Source: an uncultured Eubacteriales bacterium (GTDB lineage: Bacteria > Bacillota > Clostridia > Oscillospirales > Acutalibacteraceae). Taken from it: DNA of 41,685 bases. The notes beneath the pieces were generated by a model. It worked only from the letters and a program-made list of their open reading frames with translations, was not told where the DNA came from and made no database searches. This document shows, piece by piece, positions 15,822 to 24,686 of the stretch. The stretch covers positions 1 to 41,685 of the forward strand of contig CASFQZ010000004.1 in the NCBI GenBank assembly GCA_949296825.1, written 5' to 3'. A program made the position numbers and the translations under genes. Positions within the stretch are counted from its first letter, which is position 1; every line of letters starts with the position of its first letter.

Positions 15822-16912
15822 AAAAAATTCTGTTTGTGATCCCCGACCTGCGCGGCGGCGGCGCGGAACGGGTGCTGGTGTATCTGCTTTCCGCGCTGGA
15901 CCCTTCGCTGTTTTCCGTGTCGCTGCTGACTCTTTTTGACTGCGGTGAAAACAAAAAATACCTGCCGCCCGCCGTGTCTTACCGCAGCGTGTTCCAAAAA
16001 CAGTTCCGGGGCAACAGTCATCTGTTTAAGCTCCTTTCCCCCGAAGCGCTTTATCGCCGCTGGATTCCGGAGGACTATGATATTGTGGTTTCCTTTTTGG
16101 AGGGGACTGCGGCACGGCTGGTCAGCGGCTGCCCTTCGCCCAAAACGAAAAAGGTCTGCTGGATCCACACCTCCCTGCGCGAGCCGTCGGTATTTTCCCT
16201 CGGGTTCCGCAATGAGGAGGAGGCAAAGCGCTGTTACTTCTCCTTTGATCGGCTGATCTGCGTGTCCGAACGCGTGCGGCAGGACCTGCCCGTCGCCCGG
16301 GAAAAAGCCGTTGTCTGCCATAATCCGCTCGACGCGGCGCGCATCCGCCGTCTGGCGGCACAGGCGCCGCCCTTCCCCCTGTCTGAGGGGGAGATCAGGC
16401 TTTGCTGTATCGGACGGCTGACCGAGGTCAAGGGATATTCCCGCCTGATTCCGATCCTGCGCCGCCTGGCGGACGGGGGATTGCCGGTGCGCTGTTATCT
16501 GTTGGGCGAGGGCAGAGAGCGCGAGCGGTTACTGCGGGAGGCGAAGGAAGCGGGCGTTGCCGACCGGCTGATTTTGACCGGTTATCTGGAGAACCCTTAC
16601 GCCGTATTGGCGCGGTGCGACTGGTTCGTCTGCTGTTCCTACCGCGAGGGCTACAGCTCTGCGGCGGTCGAGGCGCTGATCTGCGGCGTGCCGGTGGTAA
16701 CCGTCGAGCTGCCCGGGATGCGCGAAATCCTGGGTGAGGAAGCCTTGGGCGGCGTAATTTGCGAAAATACCGACCGGGCGCTGGAGCAGACGCTGTTTTC
16801 CGTCCTGCGTCATCCCGACCCTGCTTTGCGGGAAAATGCGAAGCGGCGCGCCGCCTCTTTTGACGGCTGTCGGGCTGTGAGGAAGATTGAATCGTGTCTT
16901 TTGTCTTTGTGA
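15818..16912 (+). CDS. family 4 (GT-B) glycosyltransferase
   Basis: A 364-residue GT-B-fold enzyme. The N-terminal domain opens KKILFVIPDLRGGGAERVL, the classic GT4 glycine loop that faces the acceptor. The C-terminal donor-binding domain has CCIGRLTEVKGYSRLIPILRRL, LLGEGRERERL and the E-x7-E motif in REGYSSAAVEALICGVPVV. GT4 enzymes retain anomeric configuration and often use UDP-, GDP- or dTDP-sugars. It is coupled by ATGA overlap to the GT2 gene before it and lies 9 bases before the next gene. Its specificity is unknown. Confidence 0.93.
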   Translation: MKKILFVIPDLRGGGAERVLVYLLSALDPSLFSVSLLTLFDCGENKKYLPPAVSYRSVFQKQFRGNSHLFKLLSPEALYRRWIPEDYDIVVSFLEGTAARLVSGCPSPKTKKVCWIHTSLREPSVFSLGFRNEEEAKRCYFSFDRLICVSERVRQDLPVAREKAVVCHNPLDAARIRRLAAQAPPFPLSEGEIRLCCIGRLTEVKGYSRLIPILRRLADGGLPVRCYLLGEGRERERLLREAKEAGVADRLILTGYLENPYAVLARCDWFVCCSYREGYSSAAVEALICGVPVVTVELPGMREILGEEALGGVICENTDRALEQTLFSVLRHPDPALRENAKRRAASFDGCRAVRKIESCLLSL

Positions 16913-16921
16913 GGAAATACG

Positions 16922-17776
16922 ATGGGTATACGAACCGAAAAATGGAACATCGCCTTCCGTGAGGCGGTCGGCTTCCGCGATACGCAAACGCCGTACCGGA
17001 AGGTTCCCGGCGATGCCGGCGGCTGGTACGCCGACCCCTTCCTGCTGGAGAGGGACGGCGAAACCTGGCTTTTTGCCGAATATTTTTCCTACCGCGCCGC
17101 CCGGGGCGTGATTTCCTGCTGCCGCTTCAAGCCGGACAGCCATCGCTTCGGCGACTGGCGGGAGGTGCTGCGCGAGCCCTTCCATCTTTCCTATCCGCAG
17201 CTGATCCCCCATGGGGGCGAGATATATATGATTCCGGAAACGGAGGAGGCGGAGCAGCTTCTGGTGTACCGGGCGTCCTCCTTTCCCGACCGCTGGGAGC
17301 GTTTTGCCGTGCTGCGGCGGGACTGCCGCTGGGTCGATACCACCCTGCTGCCGGACCAAAAGCGCATGATTGCCTATGCGCTGGATGCCGGGACGCCCCA
17401 GGCCTGCCTTTTGGTGTCCGCCGAGACCGGCGAGACGCTGCGGGATCTTACCGAACGGCGTCCGCTGCTGTTGTCCCGCCCCGGCGGCGCGATCCTGACC
17501 GAGGGGGAAAGCTGGATTCTGCCATGCCAGAACGGCGAGAAAACCTACGGCGGCGCGCTGACCTTTTATCAGACCGACCCATCCCTTAAGGTGTTTTCCT
17601 CCGTTTTTACCCTTTCACCGGAAAATTTATTGATAGAGAACGAAGCCGCGCCGGTTTCCGGCGTACATACCTATAACCGGATGGGCGGGCTGGAAGTGGT
17701 GGACTATAAGACCGAAACGGTCAGCGCCGTGCGCATCTGGCACCGGCTCTTGCAAAAAGCGGGGGTGGAGAAATGA
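16922..17776 (+). CDS. five-bladed beta-propeller glycan protein (GINT1 N-terminal/GH43-like)
   Basis: A 284-residue protein built of repeated beta-strand blades. GGWYADPFLLERDGETWLFAE, then LSYPQLIPHGGEIYMIPET, then WVDTTLL are motifs of the family annotated as the N-terminal domain of glucosamine inositolphosphorylceramide transferase and often mislabelled as GH43. In bacteria it is found in surface-polysaccharide clusters, sometimes fused to formyl- or glycosyltransferases. Here it stands alone. No catalytic role is proven; binding or modifying a glycan is a fair inference. ATGA overlap with the next gene. Confidence 0.7.
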   Translation: MGIRTEKWNIAFREAVGFRDTQTPYRKVPGDAGGWYADPFLLERDGETWLFAEYFSYRAARGVISCCRFKPDSHRFGDWREVLREPFHLSYPQLIPHGGEIYMIPETEEAEQLLVYRASSFPDRWERFAVLRRDCRWVDTTLLPDQKRMIAYALDAGTPQACLLVSAETGETLRDLTERRPLLLSRPGGAILTEGESWILPCQNGEKTYGGALTFYQTDPSLKVFSSVFTLSPENLLIENEAAPVSGVHTYNRMGGLEVVDYKTETVSAVRIWHRLLQKAGVEK

Positions 17777-18981
17777 AAGTTCTGGTTGTTATCGGCGACT
17801 GTCTGACCGTCAATTCCTCCGCCAATCTCTGCCATCTGGCGTATCTGCGCGGACTGTTGGCGCTGGGCGCCGAGGTCGAGCTGCTCTGCGCCCGGGACGA
17901 GGGCGCACGGCTGGATAAATCCCTGACCATCCCTCCGCAGATCGCCTGTCATTCCTATGGGGTTTCTCTTTACGAAAAATTATCGCACCTCAAGCACCAT
18001 GCCGAGCAGAGCGCGTCCGCCCGGGAGGCGGCGGAGCCCTCCGCCCAGCCGGAGCATGAATCGCTGCTTCATGGGGTTAAGGAGTCGGTGCGCTCTCTGT
18101 ATGGTGTATACGGCCCCTCCAAGGCGTGGTTCGCCAGAGCGAAGCATTTTACCTCCGGCGTCGAATACGACGCGGTGCTGTCGATTTCCTGTCCCTTTAT
18201 CAGCCATTACGCCGCCTATATGCTTTTGAAAAATCATCATATCCGCAGCAAAAAATGGATCCAGATCTGGGAGGACCCCTGGTTTTCCGATATTGCCTAT
18301 GCTTCTGATACCGAAAGCTGCAAAAAGGAGGAGGAATTTCTCTGCTCTGTTGCCGAGGACATTGTCTATGTCAGCCCGGTGACGCTGTCTTATCAGAAAA
18401 AGCTCTTTCCCGCCTCTGCCGGAAAAATGCGCTTTGTGCCTCTGCCGGCGTACTATACCGACGACGGCGTCACGCCGTCCTTTTCCTCCTTGCATTACGG
18501 CTATTTCGGCGATTATGTCCCCGAGGTGCGCGACCTTATGCCCTTTTATCGGGCGGCGCGGCAGCGGGACGTGCCGGTTACGATTTGCGGCAACCCCGCG
18601 GGACTTTTGGAGAGCGCCGGTCATATCGAAGTCCACGGCAGAATGGACCGGGACCGGCTGCGCGGCTATGAGCAAAAAGCCAATGTGCTGGTCTTTCTGT
18701 GTAACCGCCGCGGCGGACAGATCCCCGGTAAAATCTATCAATATTCCTCGACGGATAAATTGATCCTGTTTATCCTCGACGGCGCCGAAGAGGAGCAGGA
18801 TGCCATCCGTTCTTTCTTCGCGTCTTTCGGTCGTTATGTGTTCTGTCGGAACTCTGAGGCGGATATTTTGCGCGCCATGGATGAATTGGCGGCGGGGCAG
18901 CACCGGGAAACGGCGCGCCCGCTGAACGATTTCTCCGAGGCGGGAATCATGCGGAAAATTTTGCAAAAGGAGAATATATGA
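17773..18981 (+). CDS. GT-B-type glycosyltransferase
   Basis: A 402-residue protein with Rossmann-like halves. The N-terminus (KVLVVIGDCLTVNSSANLCHLAYLRGLLALG) resembles the acceptor domain of GT4-like enzymes. The C-terminal half has YGYFGDYVPEVRDLMPFY, VTICGNPAGLL, and VLVFLCNRRGGQIPGKIYQYSSTDKLIL, the usual donor-domain region where many members read KIYEYLA. A charged linker lies at about residues 75-95. No clear E-x7-E is seen, so it is a divergent member. It overlaps both neighbours by four bases or fewer, which ties it to the cluster. Confidence 0.82.
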   Translation: MKVLVVIGDCLTVNSSANLCHLAYLRGLLALGAEVELLCARDEGARLDKSLTIPPQIACHSYGVSLYEKLSHLKHHAEQSASAREAAEPSAQPEHESLLHGVKESVRSLYGVYGPSKAWFARAKHFTSGVEYDAVLSISCPFISHYAAYMLLKNHHIRSKKWIQIWEDPWFSDIAYASDTESCKKEEEFLCSVAEDIVYVSPVTLSYQKKLFPASAGKMRFVPLPAYYTDDGVTPSFSSLHYGYFGDYVPEVRDLMPFYRAARQRDVPVTICGNPAGLLESAGHIEVHGRMDRDRLRGYEQKANVLVFLCNRRGGQIPGKIYQYSSTDKLILFILDGAEEEQDAIRSFFASFGRYVFCRNSEADILRAMDELAAGQHRETARPLNDFSEAGIMRKILQKENI

Positions 18982-19937
18982 TGATTTCCCTGATTGTGCC
19001 GGTCTACGGCGTGCAGACCTATCTGCCCCGATGCCTGGGCAGCATTCTGGCACAGAAATATGCCGACTGGGAGGCGATTCTGGTAGATGACGGGTCGCCG
19101 GATCGCTGCGGCGAGATTTGCGATAGCTATGCCGCCCGTGACCGGCGGTTTCGCGTGATTCATCAGAAAAACGAAGGGCTTTCCGCGGCGCGCAACCGGG
19201 GGCTTGCGGCGGCGGCGGGCGCGTATATTGCTTTTGTGGACAGCGATGACGTCCTGTCGGAAAATTACCTGGACGGATTGTACGCGGCGCTGACGGAAAC
19301 AGACGGCGACATTGCCGAATGCTGTTTTTTGTCTTTTTCAGATCAGCTTCCGACCGACGCATTTTCGCCCCGGTGCAGGGTATATGAAAAAGAAGATGCC
19401 ATGCGCGAGCTGATTTGGGAAGGAGCCTTTCATCAGGTTGTCTGGAACAAGCTGTACCGCCGCCGGGTTCTGGAGGGGCTGACCTTTCCGGTCGGAAAAT
19501 ACCATGAGGACGAGTATTTTACCTGGCAGGCTTTTTACCGGGCGCAGCGGGTTGTCAAAGCCGACTTCTGCGGGTATTATTATTTCCGCCGCGCCGGCAG
19601 CATTTCCGGCGCCGGATTCTCAAGCAGGCGGCTGGACGCGCTGTATGCCATCCAGGAGCGAACAGAGTTTCTTAAAAAGAATATGCCGTCCGTATATGCG
19701 GACAGCAGCTATGCGCTTTTGCAGAACGCCATGTACCAGTATCAGCAGTTTCTTCTGACCAAACCGCCGGCGGAAAGGAAAAAATGCCTGAAAGAAATTC
19801 AGAATATCACCTGGATGATCGACGGCAGCGCGGTGCTTTCCGTGGCAGATGAGAAGCAGAAGGGCTGGATCCTCGGTTTTTTGCATTTTTCGCATCTGAC
19901 CGCCTGTGTTCGCAATATGCTGCGCATCGGGCTGTGA
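18978..19937 (+). CDS. family 2 glycosyltransferase
   Basis: A 319-residue GT-A enzyme close in form to the EpsJ/WcaA-like group: SLIVPVYGVQTYLPRCLGSIL, ILVDDGSPDRCGEICD, NEGLSAARNRGLAAAAGAYIAFVDSDD with an intact metal motif, then KLYRRRVLEG and YHEDEYFTWQ. The region after about 230 is helical and probably shapes the acceptor site. Two adjacent ATG codons (18978, 18981) are possible; AAAGGAG is upstream. It overlaps the GT-B gene before it. Confidence 0.93.
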   Translation: MMISLIVPVYGVQTYLPRCLGSILAQKYADWEAILVDDGSPDRCGEICDSYAARDRRFRVIHQKNEGLSAARNRGLAAAAGAYIAFVDSDDVLSENYLDGLYAALTETDGDIAECCFLSFSDQLPTDAFSPRCRVYEKEDAMRELIWEGAFHQVVWNKLYRRRVLEGLTFPVGKYHEDEYFTWQAFYRAQRVVKADFCGYYYFRRAGSISGAGFSSRRLDALYAIQERTEFLKKNMPSVYADSSYALLQNAMYQYQQFLLTKPPAERKKCLKEIQNITWMIDGSAVLSVADEKQKGWILGFLHFSHLTACVRNMLRIGL

Positions 19938-19962
19938 GGAAACGGTGAAGGAGGTTATTTCG

Positions 19963-21060
19963 GTGAAAACGGTGCTTTTGGTTTTCGGCACCCGCCCGGA
20001 GGGCATCAAGATGTGCCCGCTGGTGAAGGAACTAAAACGACGCAGCGGCATACAGGTCAAGGTCTGCGTTACCGGGCAGCACCGGGAAATGCTGCGCAGT
20101 GTCCTGAATGCCTTTGGCGTTGTACCGGATTTTGATTTGGATATCATGAAAGAAAAGCAGACGCTTTTTGATATCACCTCCGCCATCCTTCTGACGATGG
20201 ACGAGGTTTTCACCAGGGCTGCGCCCGATGTGGTGCTGGTCCACGGCGACACCACCACCGCCTTTACCGCCTCTCTCGCTGCCTTTTACCGGCAGATCCC
20301 GGTGGGGCACGTGGAGGCGGGGCTGCGGACCTATGATCTGAAATCGCCGTATCCGGAGGAGTTCAACCGACAGGCGATTTCTCTGACGGCGGCGCTGCAT
20401 TTCGCGCCCACCGAAAAGGCGAAGCGGAACCTCCTGCGGGAGGGCAGGGACGAAAAAACCATTTTCGTCACCGGAAATACCGCCATCGATGCGCTGCAAA
20501 CCACCGTTCGCGAGGATTTTGCCCATCCTGTTCTTGATTGGGCAAGGGGCAGCCGCCTGATCCTCATCACCGCCCATCGGCGGGAAAATCTTGGCGAGCC
20601 GATGCGCCGCCTGTTCCGGGCGATCCGCCGCACGGTGGACGAGCATCCCGACGTCAAAGCGGTCTACCCGATTCATCTGAACCCTGCCGTCCGGCAGATT
20701 GCTGACGAGATTCTGACGGACGACGCGCGTATTCGCCTGATCGAGCCACTGGATGTGCTGGATTTTCATAATATTCTGGCGCGCAGCTTTCTGGTGCTGA
20801 CCGACAGCGGCGGCATTCAGGAGGAAGCGCCTGCCCTGGGTAAGCCGGTGCTGGTGATGCGCGACACCACCGAGCGCCCCGAGGGCGTCGAGGCGGGGAC
20901 GCTGCGGCTGGTGGGCACCGGCGAGGAAAGTCTCTATCTTGCCTGCCGTGAGCTGTTGGAGAATCCAGCCGCTTATGAAAAAATGGCGAAGGCGGTCAAT
21001 CCATACGGCGACGGCACCGCCTGCCGCCGGATCGCCGATATTCTGGAAGCCGTGGATTGA
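19963..21060 (+). CDS. wecB: UDP-N-acetylglucosamine 2-epimerase (non-hydrolysing)
   Basis: A 365-residue GT-B-fold enzyme that interconverts UDP-GlcNAc and UDP-ManNAc. Visible family motifs are FGTRPEGIKMCPLVKEL, VHGDTTTAF, HVEAGLRTYDLKSPYPEEFNRQ, ITAHRRENLG, and TDSGGIQEEAPALGKPVLVMRDTTERPEGVEAG. The start is GTG 19963 with AAGGAGG 8 bases upstream; the ATG at 19906 lies inside the preceding gene. It is the only sugar-nucleotide-modifying enzyme in the cluster, so ManNAc or a derivative may be in the product. No WecC-type dehydrogenase is present to make ManNAcA. Confidence 0.95.
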   Translation: MKTVLLVFGTRPEGIKMCPLVKELKRRSGIQVKVCVTGQHREMLRSVLNAFGVVPDFDLDIMKEKQTLFDITSAILLTMDEVFTRAAPDVVLVHGDTTTAFTASLAAFYRQIPVGHVEAGLRTYDLKSPYPEEFNRQAISLTAALHFAPTEKAKRNLLREGRDEKTIFVTGNTAIDALQTTVREDFAHPVLDWARGSRLILITAHRRENLGEPMRRLFRAIRRTVDEHPDVKAVYPIHLNPAVRQIADEILTDDARIRLIEPLDVLDFHNILARSFLVLTDSGGIQEEAPALGKPVLVMRDTTERPEGVEAGTLRLVGTGEESLYLACRELLENPAAYEKMAKAVNPYGDGTACRRIADILEAVD

Positions 21061-21103
21061 TTTTTTTTGATCAACAAATTTTTTATAATAAAGGAGAATC
21101 CAT

Positions 21104-21973
21104 ATGAACAGAAAGGTATCTGTTATCCTGCCGACCTACAACGGTGAAAAGTATTTGGCGCAAAGCATTGAAAGTGTCATCGCCCAGACCTACCCCGATT
21201 GGGAGCTGATCATTGTGGACGACGGCTCCACCGACCGCACCGAGCAGATTGCCTGCGCCTACGCCGAAAAGGATGAGAGAATCACCTATTACCGCAACCC
21301 GGAAAACATCCAGCTGCCCCGCAGTCTGAACCGCGGCTTTGCCATGTCCGTCGGAGAGTACCTGACCTGGACCTCCGATGATAACGTCTATTATCCCGAC
21401 GCCTTTGAGACAATGGTCAAAACGCTGGACGCCGATGATGAGCTGGGCTTTGTTTTTGCGTCCTGCGATGTGATCGATGCCGACGGCAAAAAGGTAGACC
21501 AGTGGTTCATGCCGGAAAATATGGAGCTGCGCCAGATCATGGGGACCAACATCGTCGGCGCGTGCTTTATGTATACGCGGCGGGTCTATGCGATCGTCGG
21601 CGATTATAACCCGGCGCTGTTTTTGGCGGAGGATTTTGACTATTGGCAGCGCGTGTTCGCCAATTTCAAGGTAAAGCCCATTGAAAAGACCCTGTACGCC
21701 TACCGCCGCCATGCCGAGAACCTGACCAGCACCCGCAGCCAGGATGAGATCAGCCACATCTGCGAGCGCGCCATTCTCAAAAACGCCAATCTGTACACCA
21801 AGCTGGACTGGGTGCAGAAATATTTCCTGCACGAGGGGCTGAACCGCAACCGCCAGACCTCCTCCAAAGAGCCGGATTTTTATTTGGAGGATTATAAGGT
21901 TTATAAAAATCTGCATATGCTGACCTATCGTATTCCCCGTAAAATCAAGCGAATGCTGAAAAAGTCAAAATAA
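21104..21973 (+). CDS. family 2 glycosyltransferase
   Basis: A 289-residue GT-A enzyme. KVSVILPTYNGEKYLAQSI, IIVDDGSTDRTEQ, and NIQLPRSLNRGFAMSVGEYLTW are seen. The usual D-x-D is replaced by TSDD in TWTSDDNVY, a variant common in one GT2 subgroup. FLAEDFDYWQRVF is also typical. An AAAGGAG ribosome site lies upstream. The 43-base gap before it is very AT-rich and includes a TATAAT-like hexamer, perhaps an internal start point, but no -35 is visible. Confidence 0.92.
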   Translation: MNRKVSVILPTYNGEKYLAQSIESVIAQTYPDWELIIVDDGSTDRTEQIACAYAEKDERITYYRNPENIQLPRSLNRGFAMSVGEYLTWTSDDNVYYPDAFETMVKTLDADDELGFVFASCDVIDADGKKVDQWFMPENMELRQIMGTNIVGACFMYTRRVYAIVGDYNPALFLAEDFDYWQRVFANFKVKPIEKTLYAYRRHAENLTSTRSQDEISHICERAILKNANLYTKLDWVQKYFLHEGLNRNRQTSSKEPDFYLEDYKVYKNLHMLTYRIPRKIKRMLKKSK

Positions 21974-22010
21974 AAGCGAAAAAGAATTTTTCAAGGAGGC
22001 GCCCGAGCCG

Positions 22011-23570
22011 TTGAGTCGTTCCCGCACCGAAAATTCCATGCGCAATATCGCTGTCGGCATCGGCGGCTATATTGTCAATACGCTTCTGGGCTTTGTGTGC
22101 CGGATCGTATTTGTTCGCTTTTTGCCCGATGATTATCTGGGCGTCAGCGGCTTTTTTTCCAATATTTTATCCATGCTGACCATTGCGGAGCTGGGCATCG
22201 GTATCGCCATTGTTTACGCCCTCTATGGTCCCATTGCCGAAAACGACAAGGCAAAAATCGCCTCCCTCATGGGCTTTTTTGGCAGAGCCTACCGGCTGAT
22301 CGGCGTGGCTACGGCGGTGCTGGGAATCGCCGTAGCGCCGTTTTTGAAATATCTGGTGGAAATGCCCGCCTCCATCACCGAAAGCGTCTATTTTCTTTAC
22401 GGCGTTTTTCTGTTTAATCAGGTCATCGCCTATTTTTTCAGCTATCGCGGCTCCTTCCTTTTGGCGTCGCAGCAGAATTATATCGTCACGGGGCTAAGCT
22501 ATGTGACGACGATCCTACAAAGCATTCTGCAAATGGTCTTTCTGGCGCTGACGCGCAATTACATCAGCTATCTTGCCATCCAGACCGCCGGCACGGTGCT
22601 GTATAACATCGCGGTCTATCTCATCGCCCGCAAAAAATACCCCTATATCGCCGATAAAAACGCCGCGCCGCTGGATAAAAGGACCCGCCGCCAGCTGTTC
22701 TGCAACACCCGGGACCTGCTGTTGACCCGGATCTCCGGACTGTTTGTCAACAATACCGACAATATCATCATCACCTATTTTCGCGGGCTGCTGACCACGG
22801 GCATCACCTCCAACTACACCCTGTTTATCAGCACTCTGACCACGCTGTTTTCCCAGGTCTTTGACGGAATGACCGCCAGCATCGGCAACCATAACGCGCT
22901 GGAGGACAACGAAAAACGGTATGAAATGTTCCGTTTTATTAACCTGAGTAATTTCTGGCTGTACAGCTGGGGCGCCGTCGGCATTATTTTTGTTTCCTCC
23001 GATCTGGTGCGCGTCTGCTTCGGAGAGAAATTTGTAATGGACGCCGCCATCCCGGTGGCGCTGGCGATCAATTTTTATCTGGTCGGAATGCAGAGCGCGG
23101 TCTGGACCTATATGCAGACGCTGGGGATTTTTCACTATGGGCGGCTGATCTCCTTTGTCACCGCCGGCATCAAAATCGCTCTGTCGATCCTCCTAGGCGC
23201 GGATTACGGCGTCTTCGGCATCCAGATTTCCACCGCGCTGGCGCGGATGGTCACCGACGTCTGGTACAGCCCCTGGGCGCTGTATAAGCATGGCTTCCAT
23301 AAGAGCAGCGCGCCGTTTTTCGGGCGGTATTTTCTGTATCTGCTGATCCTCTGCGGCGAGTGCGGCATTTGCTATCTTCTCTGCGCGGCGATTCATATCC
23401 AGCCCTTTGTGGATCTGCTTTTGAAATTCCTTATTTGCAGCATTGTACCGAACCTGGTTTTTGTGCTGGTTTTTCTGCGCACCAAAGAATTTGCGATGTT
23501 TAAAAGCGCGGCGGGCAATATGCTCCATATTATCAGGGATAAATTGCCGGGGAAGGGGGCGCGCTCATGA
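22011..23570 (+). CDS. Wzx-like polysaccharide flippase (MOP superfamily)
   Basis: A 519-residue membrane protein with about 12 to 14 hydrophobic helices and no signal peptide. The opening TENSMRNIAVGIGGYIVNTLLGFVCRIVFVRFLPDDYLGVSGFFSNILSML is typical of lipid-linked oligosaccharide flippases, and RTRRQLFCNTRDLLLTRISGLFVNNTDNIII follows the family middle region. It would move undecaprenyl-linked glycan units to the outer face. The start is TTG 22011 with AAGGAGG 11 bases upstream; ATG 22038 is an alternative. The stop overlaps the next start (ATGA). A polymerase partner (Wzy) is not seen in the window. Confidence 0.92.
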   Translation: MSRSRTENSMRNIAVGIGGYIVNTLLGFVCRIVFVRFLPDDYLGVSGFFSNILSMLTIAELGIGIAIVYALYGPIAENDKAKIASLMGFFGRAYRLIGVATAVLGIAVAPFLKYLVEMPASITESVYFLYGVFLFNQVIAYFFSYRGSFLLASQQNYIVTGLSYVTTILQSILQMVFLALTRNYISYLAIQTAGTVLYNIAVYLIARKKYPYIADKNAAPLDKRTRRQLFCNTRDLLLTRISGLFVNNTDNIIITYFRGLLTTGITSNYTLFISTLTTLFSQVFDGMTASIGNHNALEDNEKRYEMFRFINLSNFWLYSWGAVGIIFVSSDLVRVCFGEKFVMDAAIPVALAINFYLVGMQSAVWTYMQTLGIFHYGRLISFVTAGIKIALSILLGADYGVFGIQISTALARMVTDVWYSPWALYKHGFHKSSAPFFGRYFLYLLILCGECGICYLLCAAIHIQPFVDLLLKFLICSIVPNLVFVLVFLRTKEFAMFKSAAGNMLHIIRDKLPGKGARS

Positions 23571-24544
23571 AAAACCGGCTCTGTACCGTGATCATCCCCT
23601 ATTATAATACCGATGCGGATATTTTTGAGCGCTGCATGGCTTCCCTGGGCGAGGTGCCGCCGGAGGTTCTGGTGCTGATTGTGGACGATGGCTCCGACGA
23701 TGTGCACCGGCAGATCCCTTTATTGTATCAAAAAGAAAATATCAGAGTGATCCGGCAGGAGAATCGCGGTGTTTCCGCTGCCCGCAACGCCGGTCTGGAC
23801 CGGGCAGAGGGAGCGTATGTCCTTTTTTTGGACAGCGACGATCGGGCGGGGGAGGGCTTCCCGCTGATTTTTTGTCAAAGGGCAGAGGAATGGCGGACGC
23901 AGGTGCTGTTTTCCGATATTACCCTCATGCCGGGCAACCGCCGGGAGGAAAACGGCTTGCCCGCCGGTCAGGTGCTGTCGGGCAAGGCGCTGGCGGCAGC
24001 GGACCGCGCGCCGTTTTTTTCCTTTGATCTTTGCTACAGCGTCCGCGTCTGTTTTTCTCTTCCTTTTTTGCAAAAACACCGGCTCCGTTTCCGGGAGGAT
24101 ATGACGATCAGCGAGGATATGGTCTTTAATATCGAAGCGCTTTGCCGGGCGGACCGCGCGGCGGCGGTGCGCGAAAGCTTTTACGAATACTGGCTTGATA
24201 CCGCCGGTTCCGCTACCCGAGCCCCTTATAAAAAGGGCTATGCTGAAAGTCTGGCGACGCAGTACGAAAGCTGTCGGGCGCTGGTTTCGGGCGCGCCGGA
24301 AAAGGAGCGGCAGCTGGCAGCCTTTTATATGGATTTTTTGTTTTATGAACTGATTCGCAGTGAAAAGGCAGGCGGACGGCTGACCTACCGCCGGTACCGC
24401 GCCCTTTGCCGGCAGCCGATGTTCCGGGAAAGTATCCGCCTGCTGGGTGTCGCGCACCCCTGCGAAAATCCGAAGGCGAAGCTGCTCTATTTGCTGCGGT
24501 ACTTTCACCTGTATTTTTTGCCCTACGTCATGACCCGACGCTGA
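23567..24544 (+). CDS. family 2 glycosyltransferase
   Basis: A 325-residue GT-A enzyme: CTVIIPYYNTDADIFERCM, LIVDDGSDDVHRQ, NRGVSAARNAGLDRAEGAYVLFLDSDD with a complete metal motif, then ISEDMVFNIEALCRADR. The last ~100 residues are basic and helical. It is the last gene of the cluster: coupled to the flippase by ATGA overlap and followed by a strong terminator. Confidence 0.92.
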   Translation: MKNRLCTVIIPYYNTDADIFERCMASLGEVPPEVLVLIVDDGSDDVHRQIPLLYQKENIRVIRQENRGVSAARNAGLDRAEGAYVLFLDSDDRAGEGFPLIFCQRAEEWRTQVLFSDITLMPGNRREENGLPAGQVLSGKALAAADRAPFFSFDLCYSVRVCFSLPFLQKHRLRFREDMTISEDMVFNIEALCRADRAAAVRESFYEYWLDTAGSATRAPYKKGYAESLATQYESCRALVSGAPEKERQLAAFYMDFLFYELIRSEKAGGRLTYRRYRALCRQPMFRESIRLLGVAHPCENPKAKLLYLLRYFHLYFLPYVMTRR

Positions 24545-24548
24545 AGGC

Positions 24549-24580
24549 GCCTGCCGCGCCTTTGGCGGCGGGCTTTTTTC
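24549..24580 (+). terminator. terminator of the glycan cluster
   Basis: A 9-bp stem with one G-T pair (GCCTGCCGC 24549-24557, GCGGCGGGC 24565-24573) is followed by six T. It begins five bases after the last stop codon. Confidence 0.85.
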
Positions 24581-24621
24581 CGAACAGATTTTGATATTTT
24601 GTGGGTATTATCCAAAAAGGC

Positions 24622-24649
24622 TTTACAATTTTTGGTTTTATGATAAGAT
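24622..24649 (+). promoter_or_regulatory. candidate promoter of rhaA
   Basis: TTTACA (24622-24627) and TAAGAT (24644-24649) have a 16-base spacer. AT-rich context between a terminator and a gene with a strong ribosome site. Confidence 0.6.
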
Positions 24650-24686
24650 AAAGAGCAAGAAGCGCAACGCGCAAGGAGGTTTTTCC

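Noticed and set aside
15021-24544. Horizontal transfer of the glycan cluster by a mobile element
   Set aside because: No transposase, integrase, direct repeats or tRNA end is seen, and base and codon use look by eye like the neighbours. Only a composition calculation could test this further.
24591-24686. Upstream ATG for rhaA
   Set aside because: It lies before the candidate promoter. ATG 24687 has AAGGAGG and the expected protein start.
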